DNA from: V1-33 sp964523105
GTDB taxonomy: Bacteria > Verrucomicrobiota > Verrucomicrobiia > Verrucomicrobiales > V1-33
NCBI GenBank assembly: GCA_964523105.1
Contig: CAZFZN010000005.1
Span: 62,001-126,000, forward strand
Reading direction: 5' to 3'
Length of the DNA stretch: 64,000 nucleotides
Part shown: positions 24,255 to 33,159 of the stretch, piece after piece
How positions within the stretch are numbered: the stretch's first letter is position 1
Layout of the letters: every line of letters starts with the position of its first letter
Notes under the pieces: model-generated
What the model was told of the DNA's origin: nothing
The model's database searches: none
Seen by the model: the letters and a program-made list of their open reading frames with translations, nothing else
Translations under genes and position numbers: made by a program

Positions 24255-26678
24255 ATGAAATCCGCTCTGCTCCTCTCCTCCGCCGCTCTCATTTCCAGCC
24301 TGGCCGCCGCGCCGAAACCGGTTTGGCAAAGTCACCGTGTCTCGCGCGAAACCGTGGGCCATGCCGTGGATGTGAGTGTGGAACTTAACGGGGCGAAAAA
24401 ACTCTGGCTCGTGGTGACGGATGGCGGTGATGATTTCGGCTGCGACTGGGCGGAGTGGGTGGCTCCCGTCGTGCACGGTGAATTCGGCGAGAGGAAACTC
24501 ACCGATCTGAAGCCGGTGAAAGCGCAGGTCGGGTGGGGTCAGGCGCACCTCAACAAAAATCCCGGCGGCCAGCCGATGGTGGTGAACGGCCAGCCGGTGG
24601 CGGAGGGTATCGCCGCCCACGCGCCGAGCGTGCTGGAATTCGATCTGCCTCCCGGCGCGAAGAAATTCACCGCCAAAGGGGCGCTGGACAAAGGCGGCGT
24701 GGATCAGGGCGGGGGAGCGACGGTGCAGTTTCAGGTGTTCACGGAAAAGCCGGTGCTGGCCGGTCCGCGGCGCGGGGGCGGCGGCGGCGGGCTGGAACCG
24801 CAGGCCGCGCTGGAGGCGCTTGATGTCGCCGACGGCCTCCAGGTGGAGTTGTTTGCCAGCGAACCCATGGTGCTGAGCCCGTCGTCCATCGATATCGACG
24901 ACAAGGGCCGCGTGTGGGTGGCGGAGATTGTGAACTACCGCGGGCACAATGGAAAGCGCCCGGAGGGCGACCGCATTCTGGTGCTGGAGGACACTGACAA
25001 AGACGGCAAGGCGGACAAAGAGACGGTTTTCTATCAGGGCCGGGACATCGACAGCCCGCACGGCGTCACCGTGCTGGGAAATCGTGTCATCGTTTCCGCC
25101 GCCGGCAAAGTCTTCAACATGTACGATGAAGACGGCGACCTGAAGGCCGACAAAGTCGAAGTCATGTTCACCGGTATCCATGGCGCGCAGCACGACCACG
25201 GCATTCACGCGTTTCACTTCGGCCCTGACGGCAAGCTCTACTTCAATTTCGGCAACGATGGGCATCAACTGAAGGACAAGGACGGCAAGCCGGTCATCGA
25301 CAAAGCCGGCAACGAAGTGAACAACAAACGCAAGCCCTATCAGGAGGGGATGATCTTCCGCTGCAACCCCGACGGCAGCGGCGTGGAGACGCTGGCGTGG
25401 AATTTCCGCAACAACTGGGAGGTCTGCGTGGACAGCTTCGGAGGCATCTGGCAGAGCGATAACGACGACGACGGCAACAAGAGCGTCCGCATCAACTTCG
25501 TGATGGAGGGCGGCAATTACGGCTATCGCGACGAGATGACCGGCGCGGGCTGGAGCAAGGGCGGCGCGAAGACCGAGGCCGAAGTGCAGGCCGCGCACTG
25601 GCATTTGGCTGATCCCGGCGTGGTGCCGAATCTCATTCACACCGGCGGCGGCAGCCCCACGGGCATCCTCGTTTATGAAGGCGATTTGCTGCCGGAGAAA
25701 TACCGCGGTCAGATGATTCACTGCGACGCAGGGCCGAACATTGTGCGCGCTTATCCTGTCAAACCCGACGGGGCCGGCTACACCGCCACGATGGATAACA
25801 TTCTCGAAGGCGCGCGCGACAAGTGGTTCCGCCCTTCTGATGTCTGCGTGGCCCCTGACGGCTCGCTCTTCGTGGCCGACTGGTACGATCCGGGCGTGGG
25901 CGGTCACGCGATGGGCGATCTGGAGCGCGGTCGCATTTACCGCATCACGCCGAAAGGGCACGAAGGCTACACGGTGCCGGCGTTCGATTTCAATTCCGCC
26001 GAAGGTGCCGTCAAGGCCCTGGCCAATGCCAACGAAGCCGTGCGCTACAAAGCGTGGTCGGCCATCGTGAAGAACGGCGCGGAAGCCGGTCCGGTGCTGC
26101 ACAAGACCGCCACGGAAACCAAAGACCCGCGCTACCTCGCCCGCCTCGCATGGATCGCGACGCCCGATCCCGAACTCGCGACCCAGGTGGCCGGCATGAT
26201 CATCACGCATCCGAACGAGGACCTCCGCTGCATGGCCGTGCGTCTCGCGCGTCTCGCCGCGAGCGATCCCATGTCCATCCTCACCAAAGCTGCGGACGAC
26301 AAATCCCCGGCCGTGCGCCGCGAAGCTGTTCTTTCCCTGCGCCATAACAAGTCCGCCGAAATGCCAAAGCTCTGGGCCAAACTCGCCGCGCAGCACACCG
26401 CCGGCGACCGCTGGAGCGTGGAAGCGCTCGGCATCGGCGCCGGCCTGCGCTGGGACGAGTGCCTCGACGAATACCTCAAGCTCACGCCCAACGCCGCCGA
26501 AACCCCCGCCGGCCGCGACATCATCTGGCGCAGCCGCGCGAAGAAAACTTCCGAGCTGCTGGCCAAAATCGTGAAGAACGAAAAGACGCCGGAGGCTGAA
26601 AAGGACCGCTGCATGCGCGCCTTCGATTTTCAGTCAGGCCCGGAGAAAGACAAGGCGCTGGAGAGCCTGCTCCAGTAA
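24255..26678 (+). CDS. PVC-type membrane-bound dehydrogenase, propeller plus HEAT repeats, no cytochrome domain
   Basis: An 807-residue exported protein with a signal peptide (MKSALLLSSAALISSLAAAP). Residues about 30-170 form an NPCBM/NEW2-like carbohydrate-binding module (WLVVTDGGDDFGCDWAEWV). Residues about 185-580 form a PQQ/glucose-dehydrogenase-like propeller with the family core (VELFASEPMVLSPSSIDIDD, GRVWVAEIVNYRGH, LVLEDTDKDGKADK). HEAT-like repeats follow (DLRCMAVRLARLAASD, SPAVRREAVLSLRHNKS). Planctomycete/Verrucomicrobial relatives usually end with a cytochrome c domain with CxxCH; this one stops at ESLLQ before such a domain. The substrate is unknown, probably a sugar or alcohol. 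Confidence 0.85.
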   Translation: MKSALLLSSAALISSLAAAPKPVWQSHRVSRETVGHAVDVSVELNGAKKLWLVVTDGGDDFGCDWAEWVAPVVHGEFGERKLTDLKPVKAQVGWGQAHLNKNPGGQPMVVNGQPVAEGIAAHAPSVLEFDLPPGAKKFTAKGALDKGGVDQGGGATVQFQVFTEKPVLAGPRRGGGGGGLEPQAALEALDVADGLQVELFASEPMVLSPSSIDIDDKGRVWVAEIVNYRGHNGKRPEGDRILVLEDTDKDGKADKETVFYQGRDIDSPHGVTVLGNRVIVSAAGKVFNMYDEDGDLKADKVEVMFTGIHGAQHDHGIHAFHFGPDGKLYFNFGNDGHQLKDKDGKPVIDKAGNEVNNKRKPYQEGMIFRCNPDGSGVETLAWNFRNNWEVCVDSFGGIWQSDNDDDGNKSVRINFVMEGGNYGYRDEMTGAGWSKGGAKTEAEVQAAHWHLADPGVVPNLIHTGGGSPTGILVYEGDLLPEKYRGQMIHCDAGPNIVRAYPVKPDGAGYTATMDNILEGARDKWFRPSDVCVAPDGSLFVADWYDPGVGGHAMGDLERGRIYRITPKGHEGYTVPAFDFNSAEGAVKALANANEAVRYKAWSAIVKNGAEAGPVLHKTATETKDPRYLARLAWIATPDPELATQVAGMIITHPNEDLRCMAVRLARLAASDPMSILTKAADDKSPAVRREAVLSLRHNKSAEMPKLWAKLAAQHTAGDRWSVEALGIGAGLRWDECLDEYLKLTPNAAETPAGRDIIWRSRAKKTSELLAKIVKNEKTPEAEKDRCMRAFDFQSGPEKDKALESLLQ

Positions 26679-26680
26679 GA

Positions 26681-28378
26681 TCAGTTAGAAGAAACGCGCA
26701 CGCGAAAGTAATGTTTGGCCGCGGTGGCGGGAATGGGCACCGTGCATCGTTCCCATTCCGATCCGGCGCCGGTGGAGGCATCCTCCGGCGTTTGCGTCAC
26801 CGGCTGCCATGACTGCATGTCGCTGGAGGACTCCAGCAGATAGTTCAGCGGCACACCCAGCCGGCGAAGATAACGGACCTGCACTGTTCCTGCATCATAA
26901 GACACGGAGGGCATGCCGGCTGTGCCGTCGGGAGCGAGCATGCGGGCGTCCGTCGCCAGCGGATTGAGATTGAAGGCGTACTTCAGCAGATTGGAAATAC
27001 CGTCGCCGGCGAGAATGCTTCCGGGCAGTGAGGCTTCGCCTGCGAGTCCGTGAGCCCCGGCCCATGCGGCGTAGGTTGTGCCGGTGATGGACTCCATGGC
27101 TCGCAGCACCGGCTTTCCCGGATACGTCAATCGCACCGCATAATAGAGGCGGCCCCCCGCTGCGGTGTGGCCGTAAGGGGTCGAGGAGGCAGTGCCTGGC
27201 GCGAGGTCTTCGACCATGGCCGTGCCGGCGGCGGTGCCGTCCGTTGCCCATAGTTCTCCGCCGGATTCCGGGGTATATCCTGAGAACCAGAAACGGTCCT
27301 GCCAGACGGTCCAGCGGTTGGCGGGCATGGCGTCCAAACTGGCGGCTTTGGCGGTGCCGGCCGGAGTGCCGTCAGTGAACCAGAGGGCGCCGTACTGCCC
27401 GGGGTAGAGACTGATATGGTAGAAAGCCTTGTCGCCCATCACCGCGAGCAACGTCACGATCGGCCCGGCGGTTGTGAGCGGGACAACTTTCACCGTGCCG
27501 GCTGCCGTCCCATCCGTGCGCCACAGCGCAATCTCGCCGCCGTCGGAAGCGGTGAACCACCAGAGCGGGCCGACCGGCACGATTGTGGCCTCACTGCCCC
27601 CGGCGCCGGGATTGATGTCGGCCAGCCGGTAAGTGCCGGCGGCCGTGCCGTCCGTACGCCATGGTTCAGAGCCGGCGCCGTCACGCATGTCCCGGGCATA
27701 CACCAGCACGGCTCCGGCCTCGCTGTCAGGCTGTCCCGCGAGCACGGCGGGGGGTGCGCCGCGGCTGCGCCAGAGCACCGGAGCCGGCGGGGGATTGGCG
27801 GTGCGCGATTCTGTCAGGTAATAGAAATCACTGCCGGCAACGCCGAGCGGAACGAAGCTTGCGGACGTGCCGAAGCCGGTCACTCCTGATCCGGCATAAG
27901 GACTGAGCGACGAGGTGCCGTTGAGGGTGCCGTCCGCCGTCCAACCGCTGTACCAGGATGTTTCCGCGGATGAATTCATCCATGCTGGAAAATAGACACG
28001 GTCCCCGATGTTGAAAAATGACTGCACATACGCCCCGGAGAATACCCGGGTGAAGCCTCCAGGCGTGCCGTCGAGCGCATAGATTTCCCAGCCGTATTGG
28101 TTGTCGATCACCTGCAGATAGCATCGGGACGGCGTGGTGATGAAGTTGTGGACCAGACCGCTGAACGGAATCCGCCCGAGCGGAATGCTCCCGCTGACAC
28201 CGTCGGTGGTAAAGGCAGCACTGCCGTCAAGATAGAGCAGCCGGTCCCCCATCGCCGCCAGTGGCCCGAAATCATTCAGAGTGGCCGCATGATGGGACTC
28301 CCAGACGGGAGCCGCGAACAGAGGCGCAGCAAGCATCTGAAGCAGTGCGAGGCCGGAGAACAGGGGGCAGGCATTCAT
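26681..28378 (-). CDS. Secreted propeller protein with TDGTxxGT repeats
   Basis: A 565-residue protein with a signal peptide (LFSGLALLQMLAAPLFAAP). It carries at least five copies of a 'LW.TDGTAAGT' repeat, for example EPWRTDGTAAGTYRL, ALWRTDGTAAGTVKV, ALWFTDGTPAGTAKA and ELWATDGTAAGTAMV, spaced about 50 residues as blades of a beta-propeller. The C-terminal part has GDGISNLLKYAFNLNPLATD and a final domain with YLLESSSDMQSW, a tail seen repeatedly in Verrucomicrobial secreted proteins. It is convergent with the PVC dehydrogenase gene, two bases apart. Extracellular binding or structural role likely. Confidence 0.78.
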   Translation of the reverse strand: MNACPLFSGLALLQMLAAPLFAAPVWESHHAATLNDFGPLAAMGDRLLYLDGSAAFTTDGVSGSIPLGRIPFSGLVHNFITTPSRCYLQVIDNQYGWEIYALDGTPGGFTRVFSGAYVQSFFNIGDRVYFPAWMNSSAETSWYSGWTADGTLNGTSSLSPYAGSGVTGFGTSASFVPLGVAGSDFYYLTESRTANPPPAPVLWRSRGAPPAVLAGQPDSEAGAVLVYARDMRDGAGSEPWRTDGTAAGTYRLADINPGAGGSEATIVPVGPLWWFTASDGGEIALWRTDGTAAGTVKVVPLTTAGPIVTLLAVMGDKAFYHISLYPGQYGALWFTDGTPAGTAKAASLDAMPANRWTVWQDRFWFSGYTPESGGELWATDGTAAGTAMVEDLAPGTASSTPYGHTAAGGRLYYAVRLTYPGKPVLRAMESITGTTYAAWAGAHGLAGEASLPGSILAGDGISNLLKYAFNLNPLATDARMLAPDGTAGMPSVSYDAGTVQVRYLRRLGVPLNYLLESSSDMQSWQPVTQTPEDASTGAGSEWERCTVPIPATAAKHYFRVRVSSN

Positions 28379-28473
28379 GTGTCAGGTGTTAACAGCTTTC
28401 CCCTGCACTGTGAAGCAGAAATCCGGGACTGGCCCACAGGACACGGGAGTGCAGAGATTCTTCTTGCAAATCC

Positions 28474-28505
28474 TACGCGCGTAAGACACAAGTCCTACAT
28501 GCGTA
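28474..28505. promoter_or_regulatory. Double BlaI-type operator
   Basis: Two 10-bp dyads, TACGCGCGTA (28474-28483, perfect) and TACATGCGTA (28496-28505), lie 22 bases apart, about two helical turns, each within the longer direct repeat TCCTAC-N2-GCGTAAGA. The second spans the BlaI start codon. TACA/TGTA-type dyads are the known targets of BlaI/MecI/CopY repressors, so autorepression is likely. Confidence 0.6.
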
Positions 28506-28897
28506 AGAAAACGAAGTCCGCCGCTCCTCTTCCCTCCATCTCCGGCGCCGAATGGACGGTGATGCGCGTCATTTGGGAACACGGCACCGCGACCGCCAAT
28601 GCCGTCGTGCAGGCGCTGGAAGGCTCCATGCACTGGAAGCCGAAGACCATTCACACGCTGCTGCGCCGGCTTGCGGACAAAGGCGCGCTCGATTACGATA
28701 AAAGCGGGCGCGAGTTTGTCTTCCGTCCACTGGTTAGTGAGCGCGACTGCCAGCTCGCGGAGAGCCGCAGTTTTCTGGACCGCGTCTTTGGCGGGGCCGT
28801 GGCGCCGATGGTCGCGGCCTTTGTGGAGCAGGAAAAACTGTCACCGGAGGAGATCACCGAACTCAAACGCATTCTCCAGAAAGGAGGCCGTGCGTGA
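28499..28897 (+). CDS. BlaI/MecI/CopY-family repressor
   Basis: A 132-residue winged-helix repressor. The family pattern is SGAEWTVMRVIWEHGTATAN followed by WKPKTIHTLLRRLADKGAL and a wing (DYDKSGREFVFRPLVS). The C-terminal dimerisation helix contains the usual cleavage region for the M56 protease (FGGAVAPMVAAFVEQEKLSP). The ATG at 28499 lies in the second operator dyad, so the transcript has a very short or absent leader. The stop overlaps the M56 gene (GTGA, 28894-28897), which makes a coupled sensor/repressor pair. The regulated genes are at least this pair. Confidence 0.92.
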   Translation: MRKKTKSAAPLPSISGAEWTVMRVIWEHGTATANAVVQALEGSMHWKPKTIHTLLRRLADKGALDYDKSGREFVFRPLVSERDCQLAESRSFLDRVFGGAVAPMVAAFVEQEKLSPEEITELKRILQKGGRA

Positions 28898-31329
28898 ACG
28901 CCTGGCTCCAGCAGTCCGCGCTCTGGTGCTGGCAGAATTCCCTCGCCGCCGCCGCTTTGGCGCTGCTGGTGCTGGGAATGCGGTGCGCGTGGCGCGGAAA
29001 GATCGCCCCTCGCTGGCTGTGTGTCGCCGGCTGGCTGGTGATGCTGCGGCTATTTCTGCCGGCTCCACTGGCCAATCCCTGGGCGTGGGACCGGGCGTGG
29101 GCGGCGGAAAAGGAAGTCGTGCCGTTGTCCCCGCCGGTATTGCCGGCGCTGGAAATTCCCGTGCCGCCGCCGCGTGACCTGAGCAGGGAAAGTGCCGCCA
29201 GTCGTGCGGAGATGGAATCGTTTCCAGCAAGCCCATTGCCAGGGCCGCTTCCAGAGATGGAGCGAATGAATGATGCGGCCGCTCTGGTGAATTTGCCGGC
29301 GGTCGTTGTGGAAGAATCTCCGGCTGCTCCTCCGCCGGTCGCCGCTTCAACTTCGGCCAAGGGTGTTGAGGAAAAACCCGTGGCTCTGGATTGGCTGCTC
29401 ATCGGAGCATGGGTTTGGATGGCAGGGGCGCTGGTTTTTCTGAGCATCGTGATCTTCCGCCACGTGCGTTTTATGCGACGGCTTGTGTCCCAGGCCTCCA
29501 ACGACTGCGAACAGGAAATCCTGACTGCGATGGAGGAATGCGCCCGCCTTGCCGGTCTGCGCCGCCTTCCTCTGCTGTTCACAGTGCCGGGCAGCGGCTC
29601 GCCGTTTCTCTGCGGCCTGTGGCGTCCGCGCATCGTGCTGCCGGCGGAAACACTTGCCGGGCTCTCGCGCGAAGAACTCCGCCACGTCCTGCTCCACGAG
29701 ATGCTCCACATCTCCCGGCGCGATCTCCTGGCCAACTGGCTGCTCGCCGCGGTGCGCGCGTGGCACTGGTGGAATCCGCTCATCCACCTCACTGCACGTC
29801 GTCTGCTCGCCGACCGCGAGTTGCTCCGCGACCAGCAGGCCATCGCGCTGCTGAGCGATCCCGCGGAGCGCGCCGCCTACGCCCACACGCTTTTGAAACT
29901 CGCTCTGCCTCACTCCGCGCCGGCACTGTCTCCGGGTCTCGCGCCATTCTTCCGCACGGAGAAAGAACTCCACCGCCGTCTCACCATGCTCCAGTCCCCG
30001 CTCCGCCGTCCCCGCCTTGCCGCCTGCACCGCGGCCTTAACACTCACCGCCTTCGCCGCGCCGGTCTTTTCCACCGCTCGGGGGCAGGAGGAGAAAAAGG
30101 AGAAGCATGATGCCGTCCCGGCCACTCCGGTTGAACCAACGCAAGCTGAAGCAACTTCGCAGACACCGAGCCCGGGTGATTCGGCTTCACCAGCCGCCAC
30201 CGGTCCTCTGCAGCTTGAGGCGCTCAGGAAACAAAGGGACACACTGATACCGCTCAAGGGAGAACAACTCATCGCGGCGGTGTTGGAACTGGGAATTCAG
30301 GACGATGACGGCGTGCTGCAAAAGCTCTTTCCGGAGTATCAGCAGGACGTTGTTCAGTTGCGGAAGACAATAGAAGAGGGGGCACAACCCAACGATCCCG
30401 GGCTTCTTACTTTTGAAGCCGGAACAAGGAGCAAGCTGCGACTGCTGGAACGCATCGCATTGAAATCCGTGGATGAATTGAAAGCACGTATCGCCGCACT
30501 GGAAGTCGCGGCTTCAGCAGCCAGGCCCTCAGACAAAGAACCTGATCTCGACTATTTGATCGGCCAGCGGACGGTGTTGAAGGGGCTCACAGGTGAGAAG
30601 CTTCTAATGGCTGTCTATGCGCTAGCTGGGAACTCTGTTCACTTTCAAAAGCTGTATCCAGCGTATCAGGAACTTCAGTTCGCCCTGGAGTCCTCGAAAG
30701 GCAGCGGTTTCGGCGAGCGCCATCCGAAATTAATTGGCCTGCGGGAGGCCATCAAAGTCAGGAAAGAGCAATTGGAACGTGAAGCGCAAAACTACGTGGA
30801 GGGCCTCACCGTTCGCATTGCCTCCGCCACCAATGCAGCTTCCACTCCACCGGACGCAGCCCAGTCCCGTGCCGAGTCCAGCGCCCCTGAACTCCAGCAA
30901 CTCCGAACCGACATGGCGGAATTGAAGGCCCACGTCACCATGCTCCGAGAAGCCGCCGGCAGCTACGAGCAGATCATCGAACTGCAGCGACTGCGCCTTG
31001 ATCTCTCGCGCAACGAAGCCCGCGGTCTCGGAGACAAGCATCCGGAGAATCAGCGGCTCAAGCAGCGCATCATGGAGATAGAGCAGCGAATCAAGGACCA
31101 TCAGGCTAGGAACCAGGCTGTGGCTCCCGTTCCCGCCCCGCGCGCCGCGGCGGTCAAGACCACCGACCAAGCAAGTGAGAACCTCCCGTGGGGCGTGGCC
31201 GTGCCGGGGCGGAAGGATCATGTCTTCACGCCCTACTCGCCGGATTCCGCGGTGGTGGATGTCAGCGGGTTCAAGAAAGGCGACAAAGTGAAATGCCCGC
31301 ACACCGGCAACTTCTTCCGCGTGCCGTGA
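28894..31329 (+). CDS. BlaR1/MecR1-like M56 metallopeptidase sensor with repeat ectodomain
   Basis: An 811-residue membrane protein. N-terminal TM helices (SLAAAALALLVLGMRCAW, LVMLRLFLPAPLANPW, a third near 170-185) embed the M56 peptidase with the zinc motif HEMLHISRRDL and the downstream ADRELLRDQQA helix. A further TM helix (about 370-390) leads to an external region with no penicillin-binding domain. That region holds three similar coiled units (around LIAAVLELGIQDDDGVLQKL, LLMAVYALAGNSVHFQKLYP and YEQIIELQRLRLDLSRNEAR) and a terminal tail FKKGDKVKCPHTGNFFRVP. It starts at GTG 28894, overlapping the repressor. It presumably cleaves the BlaI partner when the repeat ectodomain senses a signal other than a beta-lactam. 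Confidence 0.85.
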   Translation: MNAWLQQSALWCWQNSLAAAALALLVLGMRCAWRGKIAPRWLCVAGWLVMLRLFLPAPLANPWAWDRAWAAEKEVVPLSPPVLPALEIPVPPPRDLSRESAASRAEMESFPASPLPGPLPEMERMNDAAALVNLPAVVVEESPAAPPPVAASTSAKGVEEKPVALDWLLIGAWVWMAGALVFLSIVIFRHVRFMRRLVSQASNDCEQEILTAMEECARLAGLRRLPLLFTVPGSGSPFLCGLWRPRIVLPAETLAGLSREELRHVLLHEMLHISRRDLLANWLLAAVRAWHWWNPLIHLTARRLLADRELLRDQQAIALLSDPAERAAYAHTLLKLALPHSAPALSPGLAPFFRTEKELHRRLTMLQSPLRRPRLAACTAALTLTAFAAPVFSTARGQEEKKEKHDAVPATPVEPTQAEATSQTPSPGDSASPAATGPLQLEALRKQRDTLIPLKGEQLIAAVLELGIQDDDGVLQKLFPEYQQDVVQLRKTIEEGAQPNDPGLLTFEAGTRSKLRLLERIALKSVDELKARIAALEVAASAARPSDKEPDLDYLIGQRTVLKGLTGEKLLMAVYALAGNSVHFQKLYPAYQELQFALESSKGSGFGERHPKLIGLREAIKVRKEQLEREAQNYVEGLTVRIASATNAASTPPDAAQSRAESSAPELQQLRTDMAELKAHVTMLREAAGSYEQIIELQRLRLDLSRNEARGLGDKHPENQRLKQRIMEIEQRIKDHQARNQAVAPVPAPRAAAVKTTDQASENLPWGVAVPGRKDHVFTPYSPDSAVVDVSGFKKGDKVKCPHTGNFFRVP

Positions 31330-31388
31330 GGTCCGGGTGCAGGTTGAGTGTTTCCCAACAGCCTCCCACGGAGGCTGATCAATACATC

Positions 31389-31610
31389 GGTAGGGACGAG
31401 CTGCGCTCGTCCCAAACTTCCGCGGGCGGAGGAGGCGCGGAGCATTCTCGCCGGGCGCACGGAACTTTCGCGGCGAGAGCCAATCCGGAAAGCTGCCGCG
31501 GCGGAGGCAGTGGTGTCAGCTTTCGCCGCGATTGGTTTTCGTGACGGGATAACAGATTCCGCACCGCCTCCGCCCGCGGAGGAATGGGACGAGCACAGCT
31601 CGTCCCTACC
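31389..31610. mobile_element. MITE-like element with 52-bp inverted ends
   Basis: The ends 31389-31440 (GGTAGGGACGAGCTGCGCTC...) and 31559-31610 are inverted copies of each other with 46 of 52 positions matching by hand. Inner segments (around AGCTTTCGCCGCGATTGG) also pair partly. The element is 222 bp, lacks a gene, and sits between the M56 gene and the ROK gene. A clear target-site duplication was not found. Open frames on both strands inside it mirror each other and are not genes. Confidence 0.7.
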
Positions 31611-31649
31611 AATTTTTATGAGCTCCTGCGGAGGCGATGCCTGAAGGCG

Positions 31650-32606
31650 CTACTTGCTCCCCGCCAGATCCAGGGCCACGGCCGCGGCGCCGATCATGCC
31701 GGCGTCGTTGCCGAACTTGGCGGGGACGATTTTGAGGCCTTTGCGGAAGGATTCGGCGAGCTGCGACTTCATTTTGTTTTTGAGAGGATCGAACAGGACT
31801 TTGCCGGCGCGGGCGACGCCGCCGCCGATGACGATGCGGTCGGGATTGAGCAGCCAGACCACGGCGCTGAGACCGGCGGTGAGCTGGGTGGTGTATTCGT
31901 CCCACACTTTGAGCGCGATGGGATCGCCGCGGCGCGCGGCGGCGGAGAGGGCGCGCGGCTCGCAGTCCTCCGGCGAGACGCGGCAGCGGGCTTTGGCATA
32001 CAATTCGCGCGCGCGCGCCGTGGTCTCGCGGTTGCCGACATACTTCTCCAGCGCGCCGACATTGCCGTGCTCGCCCATGCGGCCGGCGTAATCGATTCCC
32101 ATCTGTCCGATCTCGCCCGCGCCGTAGGTTGAGCCGCGGTAGAGTTGTTTGTTAAGCACGAGCCCGCCGCCGACGCCGGTGCCGAGGGTGACGGCGATCA
32201 TGTTCGTTGCGCCGCGCCCGGCGCCGTGGGTGAACTCCGCCCAGCACATGGCGTTGGCGTCGTTTTCCACAAAGGACGGCAGACCGGTGCCTTTGTTGAG
32301 TTCCTTCGCCACATGCACGCGGCTCCAGCCTTCGACGTTGGTCAGTTCGTGCACGTAGCCGCGCCTGATGTCGGCAAATCCCGGCACGCCCATGCCGACG
32401 GCAGCGATCCCTTTATGTTTCTTCCTCAATTCCGCGATGCGCGCACTCAGCTCGCGCAGCAGCGGCTTCGGGCCTTTGAAGGCGGGAGTGGGCAGCGGCT
32501 CGCGTTCATCGATGAGTTCGTTGCCGCGGACGACGCCGTATTTCACAGTGGTGCCGCCCATGTCGATGCCGACGGCGAGGGTGGAGGGAGTGATGCGATT
32601 GGGCAT
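31650..32606 (-). CDS. ROK-family sugar kinase (glucokinase-like)
   Basis: A 318-residue cytosolic kinase. The phosphate-binding motif is VGIDMGGTTVKYGVV, the catalytic Asp is in VENDANAMCWAEF, and MIAVTLGTGVGGGLVL is the adenosine/glycine-rich segment. The ROK zinc signature CxCGxxGCxE is absent, so it belongs to the zinc-free subgroup, and no HTH repressor domain is present. It probably phosphorylates glucose or a related sugar at entry to glycolysis. The lipoprotein gene upstream on the same strand ends 25 bases before its start. Confidence 0.9.
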   Translation of the reverse strand: MPNRITPSTLAVGIDMGGTTVKYGVVRGNELIDEREPLPTPAFKGPKPLLRELSARIAELRKKHKGIAAVGMGVPGFADIRRGYVHELTNVEGWSRVHVAKELNKGTGLPSFVENDANAMCWAEFTHGAGRGATNMIAVTLGTGVGGGLVLNKQLYRGSTYGAGEIGQMGIDYAGRMGEHGNVGALEKYVGNRETTARARELYAKARCRVSPEDCEPRALSAAARRGDPIALKVWDEYTTQLTAGLSAVVWLLNPDRIVIGGGVARAGKVLFDPLKNKMKSQLAESFRKGLKIVPAKFGNDAGMIGAAAVALDLAGSK

Positions 32607-32631
32607 GGAGAAGAGTCAGGGAGTGAAGGAG

Positions 32632-33105
32632 TCAGGGATATTTCCAGTCGGGAAACGGGAGAGGAACCGGTTTTTGTTCCGGCAGCAAGTCCAGTGCAAA
32701 GGCAGTGGTGGATTTTACTTCGGCTCGCGCGCCGGTGATTTCCAGTGTCAGGGCATCTCTCAGGTCCGCTGCGGAAAGCCACCAGTGGGTCGCAGCTTCG
32801 GATTCTCCGCCCGCGGAAATCACGGGCGGGTCCAGTCCGGGAGCGATGAAGGGTTCCACGGCCGTTGTTCCCGCGAACAACCGCGCCGCCGGCGGCGCCA
32901 GCGTGAGCGGAGTGGTGCCGGGATTCTTCACCTGCGAGGTGATGGTCAGGCGCACATGATCGCCCGAACGTTCCGCGGTGAGGGAATTGACGGTAAAAGT
33001 GGAGCCAGCGACCGGCGCGCTTTTGCCGCCTCCGGCCGGCGGCGACGGCCTGCACGCGACGAGGGCAGTGAAGAAGAAAAGCGCACTATACCAGCGGCGG
33101 AACAT
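32632..33105 (-). CDS. Hypothetical lipoprotein
   Basis: A 157-residue protein starting at 33105 (MFRRWYSALFFFTALVACRP) with a lipobox ending at the Cys of LVAC. The mature part has a beta-sandwich look: FTVNSLTAERSGDHVRLTIT and VKNPGTTPLTLAPPAARLFA resemble domains that describe a modified backbone sequence of strands (DUF4352/FxLYD-like). It lies between the ROK and chromate transporter genes on the same strand and may be co-transcribed with them. Function unknown. Confidence 0.65.
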   Translation of the reverse strand: MFRRWYSALFFFTALVACRPSPPAGGGKSAPVAGSTFTVNSLTAERSGDHVRLTITSQVKNPGTTPLTLAPPAARLFAGTTAVEPFIAPGLDPPVISAGGESEAATHWWLSAADLRDALTLEITGARAEVKSTTAFALDLLPEQKPVPLPFPDWKYP

Positions 33106-33159
33106 GACCGCGAGTCTGGCCCCGGGACTTCGATTCGCAAGCTGCAAGCCGTCAGCTCT

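Noticed and set aside
24153..26396. 747-residue minus-strand frame
   Set aside because: Shadow of the PVC dehydrogenase gene in GC-rich DNA; composition is His/Arg/Ala-rich with no domain.
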